From Tolypothrix campylonemoides VB511288 (GTDB lineage: Bacteria; Cyanobacteriota; Cyanobacteriia; Cyanobacteriales; Nostocaceae): 64,000 nucleotides of DNA. Of the stretch, positions 37,255 through 47,151 are shown one piece after another. The notes under the pieces are model-generated. The model saw only the letters and a list, made by a program, of their open reading frames with translations, had not been told where the DNA came from and searched no databases. The translations under genes were made by a program, and so were the position numbers. Each line of letters begins with the position of its first letter. The first letter of the stretch is position 1. The stretch is from the NCBI GenBank assembly GCA_000828075.3, contig JXCB02000002.1, positions 774,649 to 838,648 of the forward strand, in the 5' to 3' direction.

Positions 37255-37698
37255 ATGACTGAAACTGGCATTTGTATGAATGAAAAATTTACACCTCTAG
37301 AATGTGATGATGATGTCATACTACTGGAAAAAGATTCTTTTAAAGTCAGTAGATTAAAAGAATTGATAGAGGAAGAAATTAGAAATAAAATGCAGCAGCA
37401 TATTTATGAATACACAAGTTTGTATCCTGGCGTTTCCATGCTGGAATTCTTAAGTAAACTATCTATTGGTCAAAAAAAGATAAACTTGAAGGAAATTCAA
37501 CACAATTATGTGACAGACTGTCAGTTTTTAAAAGTTGGTGGTTATTGCTGGCAGAAAGGAAAGCTGAAAATTCAGATATGTACATCATCAGTCACTCCTT
37601 ATCAGAATCAACTCTATTTAGAATTTTGCCCGGATGAACCTGTTGAGCATGACTTTATTCTCGATGAAATTTGTAAAATTGTCCAATCTGATAAATAA
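37255..37698 (+). CDS. KGK domain-containing protein
   Basis: 147 aa. FTPLECDDDVILLEKDSFKV is the start of the cyanobacterial KGK family, and the naming motif is visible in GGYCWQKGKLKIQI. An ATG seven codons downstream (37276) is an equally good start. It is soluble. Function of this family, found almost only in cyanobacteria, is unknown. The next gene, DUF952, follows after 50 bp on the same strand. Confidence 0.75.
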   Translation: MTETGICMNEKFTPLECDDDVILLEKDSFKVSRLKELIEEEIRNKMQQHIYEYTSLYPGVSMLEFLSKLSIGQKKINLKEIQHNYVTDCQFLKVGGYCWQKGKLKIQICTSSVTPYQNQLYLEFCPDEPVEHDFILDEICKIVQSDK

Positions 37699-37748
37699 TG
37701 AATAGAGTGGGTACGGCACACCTTAGGAAAGTGTATTAAAAAAATTCA

Positions 37749-38087
37749 ATGAGCACCATCTTACATATCACCCAACAGCAACAATGGGAACAAGCAAAAC
37801 TCGTAAAAACCTATCGTGGTGATACCCTCGACTCTGAAGGGTTTATTCACTGTTCAACTCCAACACAAATCATCAAAGTTGCAAATACCTTCTTTCACAA
37901 TCAAAAGGAATTAGTACTTCTTTATATTGACTCTAACAAAGTGAAACCTGAAATCCGCTATGAAGGAGTTGAAGATAACGAACTATTTCCTCACATTTAT
38001 GGTGCTTTGAATATTGATGCTGTCTTTAAAATCATTGATTTTGAACATGGTGAAGATGGCTTTTTTGAATTGCCTCATGAAATATAA
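37749..38087 (+). CDS. DUF952 domain-containing protein
   Basis: 112 aa, full length for the family. ILHITQQQQWEQAKLVKTYR and EGFIHCSTPTQI are the DUF952 hallmarks, with HIYGALNIDAVFKI further on. A small cytoplasmic protein of unknown activity, sometimes compared to glutathione-S-transferase-like folds. Its 3' end abuts the remains of a hybrid kinase gene. Confidence 0.82.
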   Translation: MSTILHITQQQQWEQAKLVKTYRGDTLDSEGFIHCSTPTQIIKVANTFFHNQKELVLLYIDSNKVKPEIRYEGVEDNELFPHIYGALNIDAVFKIIDFEHGEDGFFELPHEI

Positions 38088-38097
38088 TAAATACTAC

Positions 38098-38606
38098 GAG
38101 ATAGCGGCTCAAGTAGTTGCAACTAACTTGCTGGAAGAGCCTGTTTGCAGCACAATTAAGTGGAGCAAGCAGAACACAAGAAAATTAAAAAATAAAGAAG
38201 TACTCCAACGAGACGGTACACGGGTGCAAGTTGTCCTGGGTATAGCTTTAATGGACAATTCCCAGGTTAATGGAGTTGCATTTGTACTGGACATTAGCGA
38301 ACGGTAAGCCGCGCTACGCGAACGCAAAAAAGCAGAAGTTGAGCGCGATCGCCTTTTGTTGGTTGAGCAAAAAACGCGGGCGACAGCAGAAGCAGCAAAT
38401 CGGATCAAGGATGAGTTTCTTGCCGTTATTTCCCATGAGTTGCGTTCTTTGTTGAATGCCATACTTGGCTGCTGACTGCTTATGCTAGAGATGAGGATCG
38501 CAAGGCAGCTCTTTTGGCAGGCTTCCAATCTCATGTTGCGAAACCTGTTGAACCGGGAGAACTGATTGCGGTGATTGCAAATCTGACTGGGCGAACTATG
38601 AGTTAA
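38098..38606 (+). pseudogene. Remnant of a PAS-type hybrid histidine kinase
   Basis: In one frame one reads LQRDGTRVQVVLG...NGVAFVLDISER (PAS/PAC end), then a TAA at about 38306 where a Lys codon is expected. It continues [20 protein letters not shown] and [19 protein letters not shown] (HisKA with the H-box His), and a stop follows. In another frame [20 protein letters not shown] and HVAKPVEPGELIAVIANLTG follow directly, the end of a receiver domain. The ATPase domain and most of the receiver are missing, so a nonsense change and a large internal deletion have removed function. Confidence 0.85.
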
Positions 38607-38651
38607 TGAACCGCAGAGGCGCAGAGGACATAGAGGAAGAGAGGAGGAGAG

Positions 38652-38840
38652 ATGGAAAATAAGGGGTTTGATGTGGGGGAGTATGTGGATTTGATGGGTT
38701 TGTTGTTGGATTTGCAATTGAGGGATGAGTATCGAGATGGGGTGGTGGCAAATTTTGAGAGAATTAAGGCGATCGCCCAAATTGTGAATGAGTTTGCCTT
38801 ACCAGAGGATATTGAAGCTGCACCTACTTTTGAGCCATGA
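38652..38840 (+). CDS. AtzG-like (DUF4089) small amidase subunit
   Basis: 62 aa. DVGEYVDLMGLLLDLQLRDE and ALPEDIEAAPTFEP match the DUF4089/AtzG family, small subunits that pair with AtzE-type amidases. The stop overlaps the next start (ATGA, 38837-38840), so the two are translationally coupled. It probably stabilises the amidase. GGAGGAGAG lies just upstream of the ATG. Confidence 0.78.
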   Translation: MENKGFDVGEYVDLMGLLLDLQLRDEYRDGVVANFERIKAIAQIVNEFALPEDIEAAPTFEP

Positions 38841-40225
38841 ATTTAGAACAAGCTGATGCAGTAGCAATAGCGGCGGCTGTGCGAGAAGGTGAAGTAAGTG
38901 CGGTAGAAGTTGCTAAAGCTGCTTTACAAAGAATTGCCGCCAGAGATAATGAACTCAATTGTTTTACAACTGTAACTGCTGAAACTGCTTTGGCAGATGC
39001 GGAAAGAATTGATGAGGAAATTGCCCAAGGTAGAAATCCTGGTTTGTTGGCTGGCGTACCTTTCGCTGTTAAAAACCTTTTCGATATCAAAGGGGTAACA
39101 ACTCTTGCTGGCGCAAAAATCAATGCGGAAAACCCGCCAGCAAGTCAGGATGCAACGGCGATCGCCAAGTTGAAGCAAGCAGGTGCAGTACTCGTAGGCG
39201 CTTTAAATATGGATGAATACGCCTATGGGTTCGTGACGGAAAACTCACATTATGGTGCTACCCATAATCCCCATGATTTAAAGCGGGTTGCTGGTGGTTC
39301 ATCGGGTGGTTCGGCGGTTGCAGTTGCAGCTGGTTTGGTTCCGCTGACGTTGGGTTCTGATACGAATGGTTCCATTCGCGTCCCTGGGTCTTTGTGTGGC
39401 GTTTTTGGTTTGAAACCAACTTATGGGCGGTTGTCTCGTGCTGGAGTCGCATTATTTTCCAGTAGTTTAGACCACGTTGGACCATTTGCCCGTTCGGTGC
39501 GTGATATTGCTACGGCATTTGATTTGCTTCAGGGGGAAGATGAACGAGATCCAGTTTGTACAAAGCGTCCTCCTGTAGAAACGTGTCATGGCGCGTCTCT
39601 ACAAAATATCGATGGTATAAGAATTGCCATTGCAGGTGATTATTTCCTCAAAGGCACAAGCCCTGAAGCCTTGGAAGCAGTGCAAAAGGTTGCTGATGCT
39701 TTGGATGTAAGTAAATATGTCACAATACCCGAAGCACATCGCGCCCGTGCAGCAGCGTTTGTAATCACAGCTTGTGAGGGGGCGAATTTACATTTGGAGA
39801 AACTGCGATCGCGCCCTCAAGATTTTGACCCCGCAACACGCGATCGCTTTCTTGCCGGTACCTTAATACCAAGTAGCTGGTACATTCAGGCACAACGTTT
39901 TAGAAGATGGTATAGAGGTAAAGTCCAAGAAATCTTTCAAAAGGTAGATGTTATTCTCGCCCCAACAACACCAATTTCTGCACCGCTTATTGGTCAACAA
40001 ACGATGATTTTAGATGGTGAGGAAATTCTCGTTCGTCCCCATCTAGGGTTATTTACTCAACCATTATCTTTTATTGGCTTGCCTGTTTTATCAGTACCAA
40101 TTCAACTTCCAAACACTTTACCTTTAGGGGTACAGTTGATAGCTGCACCTTACAATGAAGCGCTGATTTTACAAGTTGCATCTGTGTTGGAAGCTAATGG
40201 TGTAGTGTCAGCACCAGTCGTGTAA
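38837..40225 (+). CDS. AtzE family amidohydrolase (amidase signature)
   Basis: 462 aa. The amidase signature family Ser-cisSer-Lys triad is visible: Lys in VPFAVKNLFDIKG, the Gly/Ser-rich loop AGGSSGGSAVAVAAG, and the nucleophile Ser in GSDTNGSIRVPGSLCG. AtzE/AtzG form 1-carboxybiuret hydrolase in cyanuric-acid breakdown, and relatives (HpxX/HpxY) act in purine breakdown. Here no other gene of either pathway is adjacent, so the substrate is open; an amide of nitrogen salvage is likely. It overlaps the AtzG-like gene by four bases. Confidence 0.85.
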   Translation: MNLEQADAVAIAAAVREGEVSAVEVAKAALQRIAARDNELNCFTTVTAETALADAERIDEEIAQGRNPGLLAGVPFAVKNLFDIKGVTTLAGAKINAENPPASQDATAIAKLKQAGAVLVGALNMDEYAYGFVTENSHYGATHNPHDLKRVAGGSSGGSAVAVAAGLVPLTLGSDTNGSIRVPGSLCGVFGLKPTYGRLSRAGVALFSSSLDHVGPFARSVRDIATAFDLLQGEDERDPVCTKRPPVETCHGASLQNIDGIRIAIAGDYFLKGTSPEALEAVQKVADALDVSKYVTIPEAHRARAAAFVITACEGANLHLEKLRSRPQDFDPATRDRFLAGTLIPSSWYIQAQRFRRWYRGKVQEIFQKVDVILAPTTPISAPLIGQQTMILDGEEILVRPHLGLFTQPLSFIGLPVLSVPIQLPNTLPLGVQLIAAPYNEALILQVASVLEANGVVSAPVV

Positions 40226-40379
40226 TACAAAACGTACAGATTGCGTTGCTTATTTAGTCAGAAGACCGAATTAGCCGATTCTTGCTATATAAGTTCAATA
40301 GTAAAAAAGACTAAGCTCAGCAAAAAAATTACACTCCTACTGAGCCATTCGCGTACTATGCACAGTTAAGCGCGATCAA

Positions 40380-41063
40380 CTATTCCACCAAACCATGCTT
40401 AATCGCAAACCGGACTAATTCTGCTCGGTTGTTGGTTTCTGTTTTTCTCAATAAACTGCTAACATACTTTTCCACAGTCCTTGGACTAAGGTGCAACTGC
40501 TGACCCATTTCAGCATTAGAAAGACCATGAGTTAAAAGTTCTAAGACCTCTTGCTCTCTTAAGGTCAAGTCAGAGAACATTTGGGATTTTTGAATATCAG
40601 TTAATTGCGAGTGATGGGAATCCAACGATTTTGTTGTGGCGGGAGTCCCCCAATTTTCTTGATGAGAAAAACCGTACTGTGATTGAATAATTTGTGCTCG
40701 CTCTAAAAGATTGCGAATTGCCGCTGCTAACTCTTCCAGTTCAAAAGGCTTGGGCAAGTACAAATCGCATCCTGACTGGTAGCCTAGAATTCTTTCTTGT
40801 GTCTTGGTTCGCGCTGTTAGCAATATAACAGGCAACAAACGGAACCCAGGCTGTTGACGTACCCGCCGTACTAATTCATATCCGTTCATTCGTGGCATGA
40901 CGATATCAGTGACCATCAAATCAGGATGGTACTCCTCCACCATCGCCAAAGCCTCTTGTCCGTCATCAGCTGTGATTACCGAATAGCCAGATAATTCAAG
41001 ATAATCGCTGATAGACAGACGAGTGCCCAGGTCGTCATCCACTACAAGGATCGTCAAGGGCAT
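40380..41063 (-). CDS. NarL/LuxR-type response regulator (Rre1/Ycf29-like)
   Basis: 227 aa from ATG 41063 (AGGGGTG about 10 bases upstream); a longer start at 41114 adds no homologous residues. The receiver has VVDDDLGTR, acceptor Asp in LMVTDIVMPRMNG, and KPF. The LuxR helix-turn-helix at the C-terminus is LTLREQEVLELLTHGLSNAE and LSPRTVEKYVSSLL. It resembles the cyanobacterial/plastid Rre1/Ycf29 regulators of stress genes; that assignment is from memory of the sequences and should be tested. Transcribed alone, with a very long upstream gap. Confidence 0.8.
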   Translation of the reverse strand: MPLTILVVDDDLGTRLSISDYLELSGYSVITADDGQEALAMVEEYHPDLMVTDIVMPRMNGYELVRRVRQQPGFRLLPVILLTARTKTQERILGYQSGCDLYLPKPFELEELAAAIRNLLERAQIIQSQYGFSHQENWGTPATTKSLDSHHSQLTDIQKSQMFSDLTLREQEVLELLTHGLSNAEMGQQLHLSPRTVEKYVSSLLRKTETNNRAELVRFAIKHGLVE

Positions 41064-41377
41064 GGACAGTACACCCCTAGCATTTTTGACTAAGAAGTTT
41101 GCTTTTGTAAGCACTGTAGGTAAACACAGGTAAGAATAGTACTCTTATGTTTCATAGTATGACAGGATTACCAGATGATAACTCCAGTAATAGTTAATTT
41201 ATAAAGTCAATCTTAAATCCCTATTTAAGGTTAACAATGTTAAGCTCACCATCAACTGACTACACTTTAACGTTGCATTTAGCTGTATAATAATTTACTA
41301 TTTTTCGTCACAGTAGCATTATTAGAATATGAGTTGAAAAAAATATAGTACCTTATGGTGGAAATAATCCAACCATT

Positions 41378-41436
41378 AAAAAGGCATAAAAAGCTAATGT
41401 TGTTAGCATTTGCGTCTTTAGCATACCTGCCTTTTT
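41378..41436 (+). ncRNA. Candidate small RNA or terminator-like fold
   Basis: AAAAAGGCA (41378-41386) pairs with TGCCTTTTT (41428-41436), enclosing a second hairpin GCTAA-TGTTG-TTAGC. The fold ends in a run of five T. No gene precedes it on either strand, so it could be the 3' end of a small RNA; it could equally be a chance inverted repeat. Confidence 0.3.
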
Positions 41437-41823
41437 ATACTAGATATATAACTTAGGAAAGCCAAAGATTTGACCAATCAAAAACGATAAAAATCTATTT
41501 TTTGCCGCTTTGAATGTTGTATCTATAGAGATAGTTCACTCTTATGAGAGTTTTTCCTTGGCTTGCAAACTAACTGTAACTAATATCTCTCTACAGATCC
41601 CTTGTTTACTACCGTCTATAGTCATACTTTTGTATTTTTCTAGCAACCTTGTTCAACTTTATCTACTTAAGAGACTTTTGATATCTTTGTGTATCCTTGG
41701 GCATAGGGTAAAGGCATAAAAGCTTTATATCTCGCATCTGTTCACCGTTGTGTGATCAAGACTCACCTTATCACCTTAGTTTTACCACACCTTAACCCTC
41801 GCTATCAAAATCCATCGATAGAC

Positions 41824-42000
41824 AACCCTACTTGATCTGATTAGAGTATCCGTTAACAAATACGAACTCAACATATTGGCTGCTGCACCCGTTGCAGATG
41901 TAGTTGCGCTTACCTCTGCAATTGCTGTTCTTTACTTGTCATTGGTAGATTTACATCCAATAAGGCTTGACTACATTACGCTTAGCGCAATTTTTATTTA
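41824..42000 (+). pseudogene. Possible C-terminal remnant of a membrane transporter
   Basis: A 58-codon open stretch without a start reads ..LNILAAAPVADVVALTSAIA then VLYLSLVDL. The A-A-P-x-A-D pattern in a hydrophobic segment recalls the last membrane helix of MATE efflux proteins. No upstream homology remains. Weak call. Confidence 0.25.
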
Positions 42001-42329
42001 ATAGGCAGCGCCTGAGAATAAACTCCTTTTGCCACCTGAAATAAACTGTAGTGTTGCTATACGGATTTTACCCCTTGCCGCGATCGCTTTGCCAAGACCT
42101 AGAATAATAATACACAGAATTTATACAAATCATTGAAAAATTGGTATCAATGAATGCCAAGCTCTTGTTAAAAAAATGTCACATTTGGAGCATCAAGCTG
42201 TTGTGAAGGGGACTGGGTATTAGGGATTAGGGATTGGGGATTGGGAAAACAAGCCGAAAAATTATGGAAGGGGCAACAAAACCCCTCCCAAATTTTGACA
42301 TTTTTCCCAGTCGCCAGTCCCCAACCCCC

Positions 42330-42462
42330 AAACAACAGCGCGCCCATTCATGAGGGCAGTGCGGTGGACGGATTCCCCGGCATAAAGCAACTGCCCGTCC
42401 CACCACCCAACGGGAGAGTCAGTCACCTAGGTTGGGAAACCCGCCTGCAGTGCTGACTCACC
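42330..42462. repeat. Palindromic interspersed repeat block
   Basis: Contains GCGGTGGACGGATTCCCCGG, CATAAAGCAACTGCCCGTCC and an inverted pair GAGTCAGTCAC/GTGCTGACTC around GGTTGGGAAACC. This type of block is, from memory, dispersed in Nostocales genomes. It has no coding function. Confidence 0.6.
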
Positions 42463-43016
42463 AAATCAAAGATTATGGTGGGGGCATTCTGGGCGCGACT
42501 TGGTAAAAGGTTTAAAGTTTTTGATCGCAGTATATGATATCGGTTACTTGGAAAACTTACAAGATGGTTCGAGAGTCAAGCTTATTTGATTTCCTCAGCA
42601 TATCAAATAATACTAAGTATAAATATTTAAATAATTTTGTGAGAAGAATTTGTGCTTGGCATCTCCCCATCTTTAACGATAGGTGTGTTATGGTCTCACC
42701 AAAATGAGAAAACAGTGATATCCTTTTTATGTTAAGTCAGACTGGAAGAACTTTCATGGGTATAATTTTTATATTGTAAGGCTTTAAAGAGTAAGGCTTT
42801 AAGAGTATTTGTGAATTCGCCAAACGACAAAACTCTCTGAAAGCTGTAATCTATATAAAACAAGCATACGGATAACAGCTTGATCTGACCCCATGTGGTA
42901 GGATTCATGGAACCCGCAAAGTGGATCACTTATGGGTAAAAAGCAGGCATTTGACTCACCACATCTATAATTGAATTTGATTTGTCATTCAAAGCACGCG
43001 TGGATAATAGAAGATT

Positions 43017-43364
43017 ATGACAGGAAAAGGACAGGGATTTGGTTTTGGCTTGGGAAAAATGAAAGAACTGGCTGAAGCCTTTAAAAAAGCGCAGCAAGTT
43101 CAAGAAGGCGCAAAGCGGCTCCAAGAAGAATTGGAGCAAATGGAGATTCAAGGAGAGGCTGGTGGTGGTTTAGTTAAGGTCGTTGTTAGCGGGAACCAAG
43201 AACCCCGACGGGTGGAAATCTCTGCTGATGCTTTAAACGAAGGAGCAGAAGTCCTTTCTGATCTCGTAACGGCAGCAATGAAAGACGCCTACAACAAGTC
43301 CACTACAGCAATGCGCGAACGCATGGAAGAATTGACCAGTGGGCTGGAGCTTCCAGGTTTTTAG
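43017..43364 (+). CDS. YbaB/EbfC family nucleoid-associated protein
   Basis: 115 aa. The family core is plain: [40 protein letters not shown] and [20 protein letters not shown]. EbfC/YbaB dimers bind DNA with pincer-like helices and influence expression globally. The Gly/Phe-rich N-terminus ([12 protein letters not shown]) is usual in cyanobacteria. Followed after 99 bp by a phosphatase gene; the spacer holds heptamer repeats. Confidence 0.9.
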   Translation: MTGKGQGFGFGLGKMKELAEAFKKAQQVQEGAKRLQEELEQMEIQGEAGGGLVKVVVSGNQEPRRVEISADALNEGAEVLSDLVTAAMKDAYNKSTTAMRERMEELTSGLELPGF

Positions 43365-43384
43365 TCAATACTCAACAGTCAAAA

Positions 43385-43443
43385 GTCAAAATTGCCTAGA
43401 CTATGGACTGTAGACTATTGACTGTAGACTGTTGACTATAGAC
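43385..43443. repeat. GACTGTAGACTATT-type tandem repeats
   Basis: TAGACTAT/TGACTGT units repeat several times between ebfC and the phosphatase gene. STRR-like, imperfect. Confidence 0.6.
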
Positions 43444-43463
43444 GAATAGGAAGCGCAATACAT

Positions 43464-43937
43464 ATGCCTTACAAGCTGCTGTTTGTCTGCCTAGGAAACA
43501 TCTGCCGCTCACCAGCGGCAGAAAATATTATGAACTATCTGATCGAGCAGGATGAATTGAGCGATCGCATTGTCTGCGACTCTGCTGGAACATCCAGTTA
43601 TCACATTGGTAGCCCACCTGACTCGCGTATGAGTGCTGCAGCGTTTCAAAAACTGCAAATCAAATTACGTGGTCAAGCACGCCAATTCCAAAAGTCTGAT
43701 TTTGAGAATTTTGATTTAATTTTAGCGATGGATCGAGAAAATTATCAGGACATCCTCTATCTTGATCCAACGGGAAAATATAACCAGAAAGTACACTTAA
43801 TATGTGATTTCTGCTCTAGGCACAATCTCAAGGAAGTTCCAGACCCTTACTATGGTGGGACACAGGGATTTCATCTAGTTATTGACCTACTCGTCGATGC
43901 TTGTGAAGGTCTGCTGAAACAGCTTAAGCGCGAGTAA
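43464..43937 (+). CDS. Low molecular weight protein-tyrosine phosphatase
   Basis: 157 aa, complete. The active-site loop VCLGNICRSPAAE holds the C-x5-R-S signature (Cys9, Arg15 region), and the general acid Asp is in VPDPYYGG. These enzymes dephosphorylate phosphotyrosine, in bacteria often on exopolysaccharide kinases. No kinase gene is next to it. It may be co-transcribed with ebfC. Confidence 0.92.
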   Translation: MPYKLLFVCLGNICRSPAAENIMNYLIEQDELSDRIVCDSAGTSSYHIGSPPDSRMSAAAFQKLQIKLRGQARQFQKSDFENFDLILAMDRENYQDILYLDPTGKYNQKVHLICDFCSRHNLKEVPDPYYGGTQGFHLVIDLLVDACEGLLKQLKRE

Positions 43938-44001
43938 TCGGACTTCTAAGAGTCTCAAATTCCTCATAGAATGAGTCAAAATTCCTTTTGTACGCACACG
44001 G

Positions 44002-44086
44002 AACCTCACCCTACCCTGTCGGGTATCCCTCTCCAATGCATTGGAGAGGGAAAGATTTTAGCGCACCCTAAAGCGAGGGTGAGGTT
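44002..44086. repeat. Palindromic repeat with AACCTCACCCT ends
   Basis: AACCTCACCCT (44002-44012) and AGGGTGAGGTT (44076-44086) are exact inverted ends. The centre is a 24-bp perfect palindrome at 44027-44050 built on CCCTCTCCAATG. It lies downstream of the phosphatase and of the convergent murB, and may act as a terminator or be a MITE-like repeat. Confidence 0.75.
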
Positions 44087-44195
44087 TTGAGCGATCAGGT
44101 GTGTACACCGTAGCCGTTTACCGGGGGGAAGAGAGGGATGTGATAAGGGGTGTTGTGGAAACGGTGAATAATTAATTAATAGAACCTGGTATTAT

Positions 44196-45197
44196 TCAAG
44201 AAGCAGCTTGAAACTCTCCCATCATTTTTACTTCTGGTTCTAACACAACCGACCAACGTTCTTGTACCTGATGCTGGACATGGCGGATGAGATTGAAAAT
44301 ATCGCAAGCACTAGCCCCACCACAATTGACGATAAAATTAGCATGGCGTTGTGCAACTTGCGCTTTGCCAATTTGGTAGCCTTTCAAACCCGTTTGTTCA
44401 ATTAACCAGCCAGCAGCGTAAGGTTTGGGATTACGGAACACGCTGCCACAACTAGGCAGGTGATAAGGTTGAGTATTCAGTCGATGCTGTTTGTGCTGTT
44501 TGGTAGCTGCCAAAACTTGCGCTGGGTCTGCCCCAGGTTGAAGTTGAAAAGTGGCTTGGGTGACAATGCGATCGCTTCCTTGCAAATTCGAGGTGCGGTA
44601 TTTGTAGCTTAACTGTTCTTTGCTAACAGTTTCCAAAGTACCATTAGGTAAAAGTACCTCAGCACTGACTAATATATCTGCGATACAACTATTATGTGCA
44701 CCTGCATTCATAACTACAGCACCCCCAATCGTTCCAGGGATACCAACAGCCCACTCGAATCCTTGCCATCCTTGCTCTGCTGCTTGCCATGCAATAGCTG
44801 GAATTGGTTCTCCTGCTGCTACAGTTAATCGACCTGTCTGGGGATCGAAATGACTATGGCGCAGGTGGCGAGTCACAATCACTAAACCTGAGATTCCACA
44901 ATCACTTACGAGTAAGTTAGAACCTGAGCCTAGTATTGTTACGGCTAATTCATGTATTCTCGCATACTGAATACTGGCTTGCATCGCCTCCAAATTTCGA
45001 GGAGCAACACACCACTGAGCAGGTCCACCAACTCTGTAAGAAGTATATGCTGCTAGAGAGACTTGGGATTTAATAACGCAATCAGTACCGGGTAGATAAA
45101 TTTCCTTAGTTTCGATGGAATTATTAGATGTTAGTTGTCTGGTGTTTGTCATGCCAGAAACTTTGCAGACATTAGCAACTGCCTGGGAGATAGTCAT
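44196..45197 (-). CDS. murB: UDP-N-acetylenolpyruvoylglucosamine reductase (MurB)
   Basis: 333 aa. Reduces UDP-GlcNAc-enolpyruvate to UDP-MurNAc with NADPH and FAD. FAD-binding blocks [15 protein letters not shown] and [20 protein letters not shown]; then [29 protein letters not shown] with the catalytic Ser, and the C-terminal [11 protein letters not shown]. The N-terminal ~45 residues before [12 protein letters not shown] are variable and the start could be further in. It follows murC on the same strand by 154 bp, the usual cyanobacterial murC-murB order. Confidence 0.95.
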   Translation of the reverse strand: MTISQAVANVCKVSGMTNTRQLTSNNSIETKEIYLPGTDCVIKSQVSLAAYTSYRVGGPAQWCVAPRNLEAMQASIQYARIHELAVTILGSGSNLLVSDCGISGLVIVTRHLRHSHFDPQTGRLTVAAGEPIPAIAWQAAEQGWQGFEWAVGIPGTIGGAVVMNAGAHNSCIADILVSAEVLLPNGTLETVSKEQLSYKYRTSNLQGSDRIVTQATFQLQPGADPAQVLAATKQHKQHRLNTQPYHLPSCGSVFRNPKPYAAGWLIEQTGLKGYQIGKAQVAQRHANFIVNCGGASACDIFNLIRHVQHQVQERWSVVLEPEVKMMGEFQAAS

Positions 45198-45351
45198 ATT
45201 TTCTAGAATGAGCTAAATTTTGATGTTTATATGTCGTAAAAATACGACAACAGCGAGAAGCAATGTAACTATTGCTAGATGGACACTATGCCCTTGAGGG
45301 AAATAATTTTGCATAAGGCAGAACCCCCTCTTATTGCGTAAGTGATCTTCC

Positions 45352-46812
45352 TTAAGAAGTTGCTTGAGCTGGCGGGCATAGTGTTGCCATGACTTCGGGA
45401 ATCACTTGATTGAGATTCCCAGCTCCTAAAAACAGTGCTAAGTCTCCACGGTGCAGAGTTTGCTGCAAGTACTTGCAAACTGAGGCTATTGGTTGGTATA
45501 TCACCTGTGAGTGCTGCTTGGCTACTTCAAGCGCGAGTTTTTCACCACTGACTTGCCCCAGATCTGGCTCGCCTGCACTGTAAATGTCAGTGAGGACAAC
45601 TAAATCAGCATGACTAAACGATTGAGCAAATTCCTCCAGAAAGGTGAGTGTGCGGCTATAGCGATGGGGTTGGAAGATCGCAACGACTCTCTGGTGTGAT
45701 CTTGCCTGTAGGCGTGCAGCAGCGAGAGTAGCGCGAATTTCACTCGGGTGATGGGCGTAGTCGTCAATAAAAGTGATGCCATTAGCTTCACCCCGAAATT
45801 CAAAACGTCGTCTTGCGCCTTCAAAGCTAGCAAGACCCTTTGCAATTTCTCCAAATTCTAACCCCAATATCCGACCAACCGCCACTGCTGATAAAGCATT
45901 GCTGAGGTTGTGCTTACTTAGTAAGCGCAAATTTAACACGCCCAGAGGCTTGCCTCTTTCCCAAACAAGAGCTGTGGTGCCATCGGCTCTATAGTCTACG
46001 TTGGTGACGCTATAGTCTGCACCAGTATCAGGATATAGGCTGTAGGTAATCGTGGGTTGTAAGCGATCGCGTACCGTAGCGCAATCAATGCTGCCTATCA
46101 AAGTTTTACAGCCCTTGGCAAATGTCTGAAATGTTTGAACCACTTCCTCTAACGTGTCGTAGTGGTCAGGATGATCTAATTCTATGTTGGTGATAATGCC
46201 TATTTCGGGAGTATGTTTGACCAGCGATCCATCCGATTCATCTGCTTCTGCCACTAAATATCGACTTTGCCCGATTCGGGCATTGCCTGACCAAGCATTA
46301 ACTTCTCCACCTACTAAAATCGTTGGATCAAGACCTGCTTGGAGTAGCATATAGCCAATCATACTACTTGTTGTTGTTTTACCGTGGGTTCCTGCTACAG
46401 CAATGCTGTGGTATTCAGCGATTAAGGCTGCTAGTACATCAGAACGATGGAATATTGGGCAACCCAATTCTAATGCAGCTTTGTACTCTAAATTAGTTGT
46501 GTTAATTGCTGTGGAACAAATGACTTGAGGCAGTTTTGCTTGCTCAAAAGTCGGTAATTCTTCTTGAGTGTTTACTACTATTCCATTAGGCTGAGAAAAA
46601 GAACGAAAGAACTCAAGATTACTTGCCTCTTGCTTGCCAAAAATATGAGTTCCGATAGATTCTAATTGTCGGGTAATCTGGTTAAGACGAATGTCCGAGC
46701 CTGATACTGGCAGATTGCGCTTTGCTAGCACATACGCTAGAGCAGACATACCTATACCGCCAATACCAATGAAATGGAATGGTCTACCACTAAAGTCTAC
46801 AGTATTTTTCAT
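45352..46812 (-). CDS. murC: UDP-N-acetylmuramate-L-alanine ligase (MurC)
   Basis: 486 aa from ATG 46812, which has GAGGA eight bases upstream; a GTG at 46833 is open but poorer. Adds L-Ala to UDP-MurNAc with ATP. N-terminal FHFIGIGGIGMSALAYVLA (nucleotide fold), ATP loop VAGTHGKTTTSSM, ADESDGSL, NIELDHPDHYDT and YAHHPSEIRATLAA in the C-terminal domain. First gene of the murC-murB pair, divergent from nadD. Confidence 0.95.
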   Translation of the reverse strand: MKNTVDFSGRPFHFIGIGGIGMSALAYVLAKRNLPVSGSDIRLNQITRQLESIGTHIFGKQEASNLEFFRSFSQPNGIVVNTQEELPTFEQAKLPQVICSTAINTTNLEYKAALELGCPIFHRSDVLAALIAEYHSIAVAGTHGKTTTSSMIGYMLLQAGLDPTILVGGEVNAWSGNARIGQSRYLVAEADESDGSLVKHTPEIGIITNIELDHPDHYDTLEEVVQTFQTFAKGCKTLIGSIDCATVRDRLQPTITYSLYPDTGADYSVTNVDYRADGTTALVWERGKPLGVLNLRLLSKHNLSNALSAVAVGRILGLEFGEIAKGLASFEGARRRFEFRGEANGITFIDDYAHHPSEIRATLAAARLQARSHQRVVAIFQPHRYSRTLTFLEEFAQSFSHADLVVLTDIYSAGEPDLGQVSGEKLALEVAKQHSQVIYQPIASVCKYLQQTLHRGDLALFLGAGNLNQVIPEVMATLCPPAQATS

Positions 46813-47151
46813 CGATTTTTCCTCTATCACCACACCACAGAATCGTCCTAAATGACACGCGTATCATAACAGGAATTCAATTTTTACCGATACCACCTCT
46901 GTATACTTTTCATGATTTATAAGTTGGTTTTTCGGCTCTTGTTTTTTCATTCAAATCGATTTTACCCTTGTTAGTGATTTTTTCTCTTTCTAAACAGATA
47001 TATTATGTTTATTCGGAATATTTCTGCCAGATCGGGAAACAAATCATTGTAACTGAAAATACATATTTTTGGGTTATTTACTACAACTTGCTACAATGGT
47101 AAATTGGTAGATAAACTTCTTTTGAATTGCATAAAGCTTGGATGTAAGTGG
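46813..47151. other. Divergent promoter region between murC and nadD
   Basis: AT-rich, 339 bp, no gene. A TACAAT box near 47092-47097 could serve nadD. No riboswitch fold was recognised. Confidence 0.35.

Larger units (their letters stand above)
41064..43016. other. 1.95-kb region without an intact gene
   Basis: AT-rich. Contents seen: promoter side of the NarL-type regulator (to ~41250), a folded segment at 41378-41436, a possible transporter remnant at 41824-42000, a TAGGGAT/TGGGGAT heptamer-like repeat at 42215-42245, and a palindromic repeat block at 42330-42462. The last 550 bases before ebfC show no gene or RNA that I can recognise. Confidence 0.5.
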
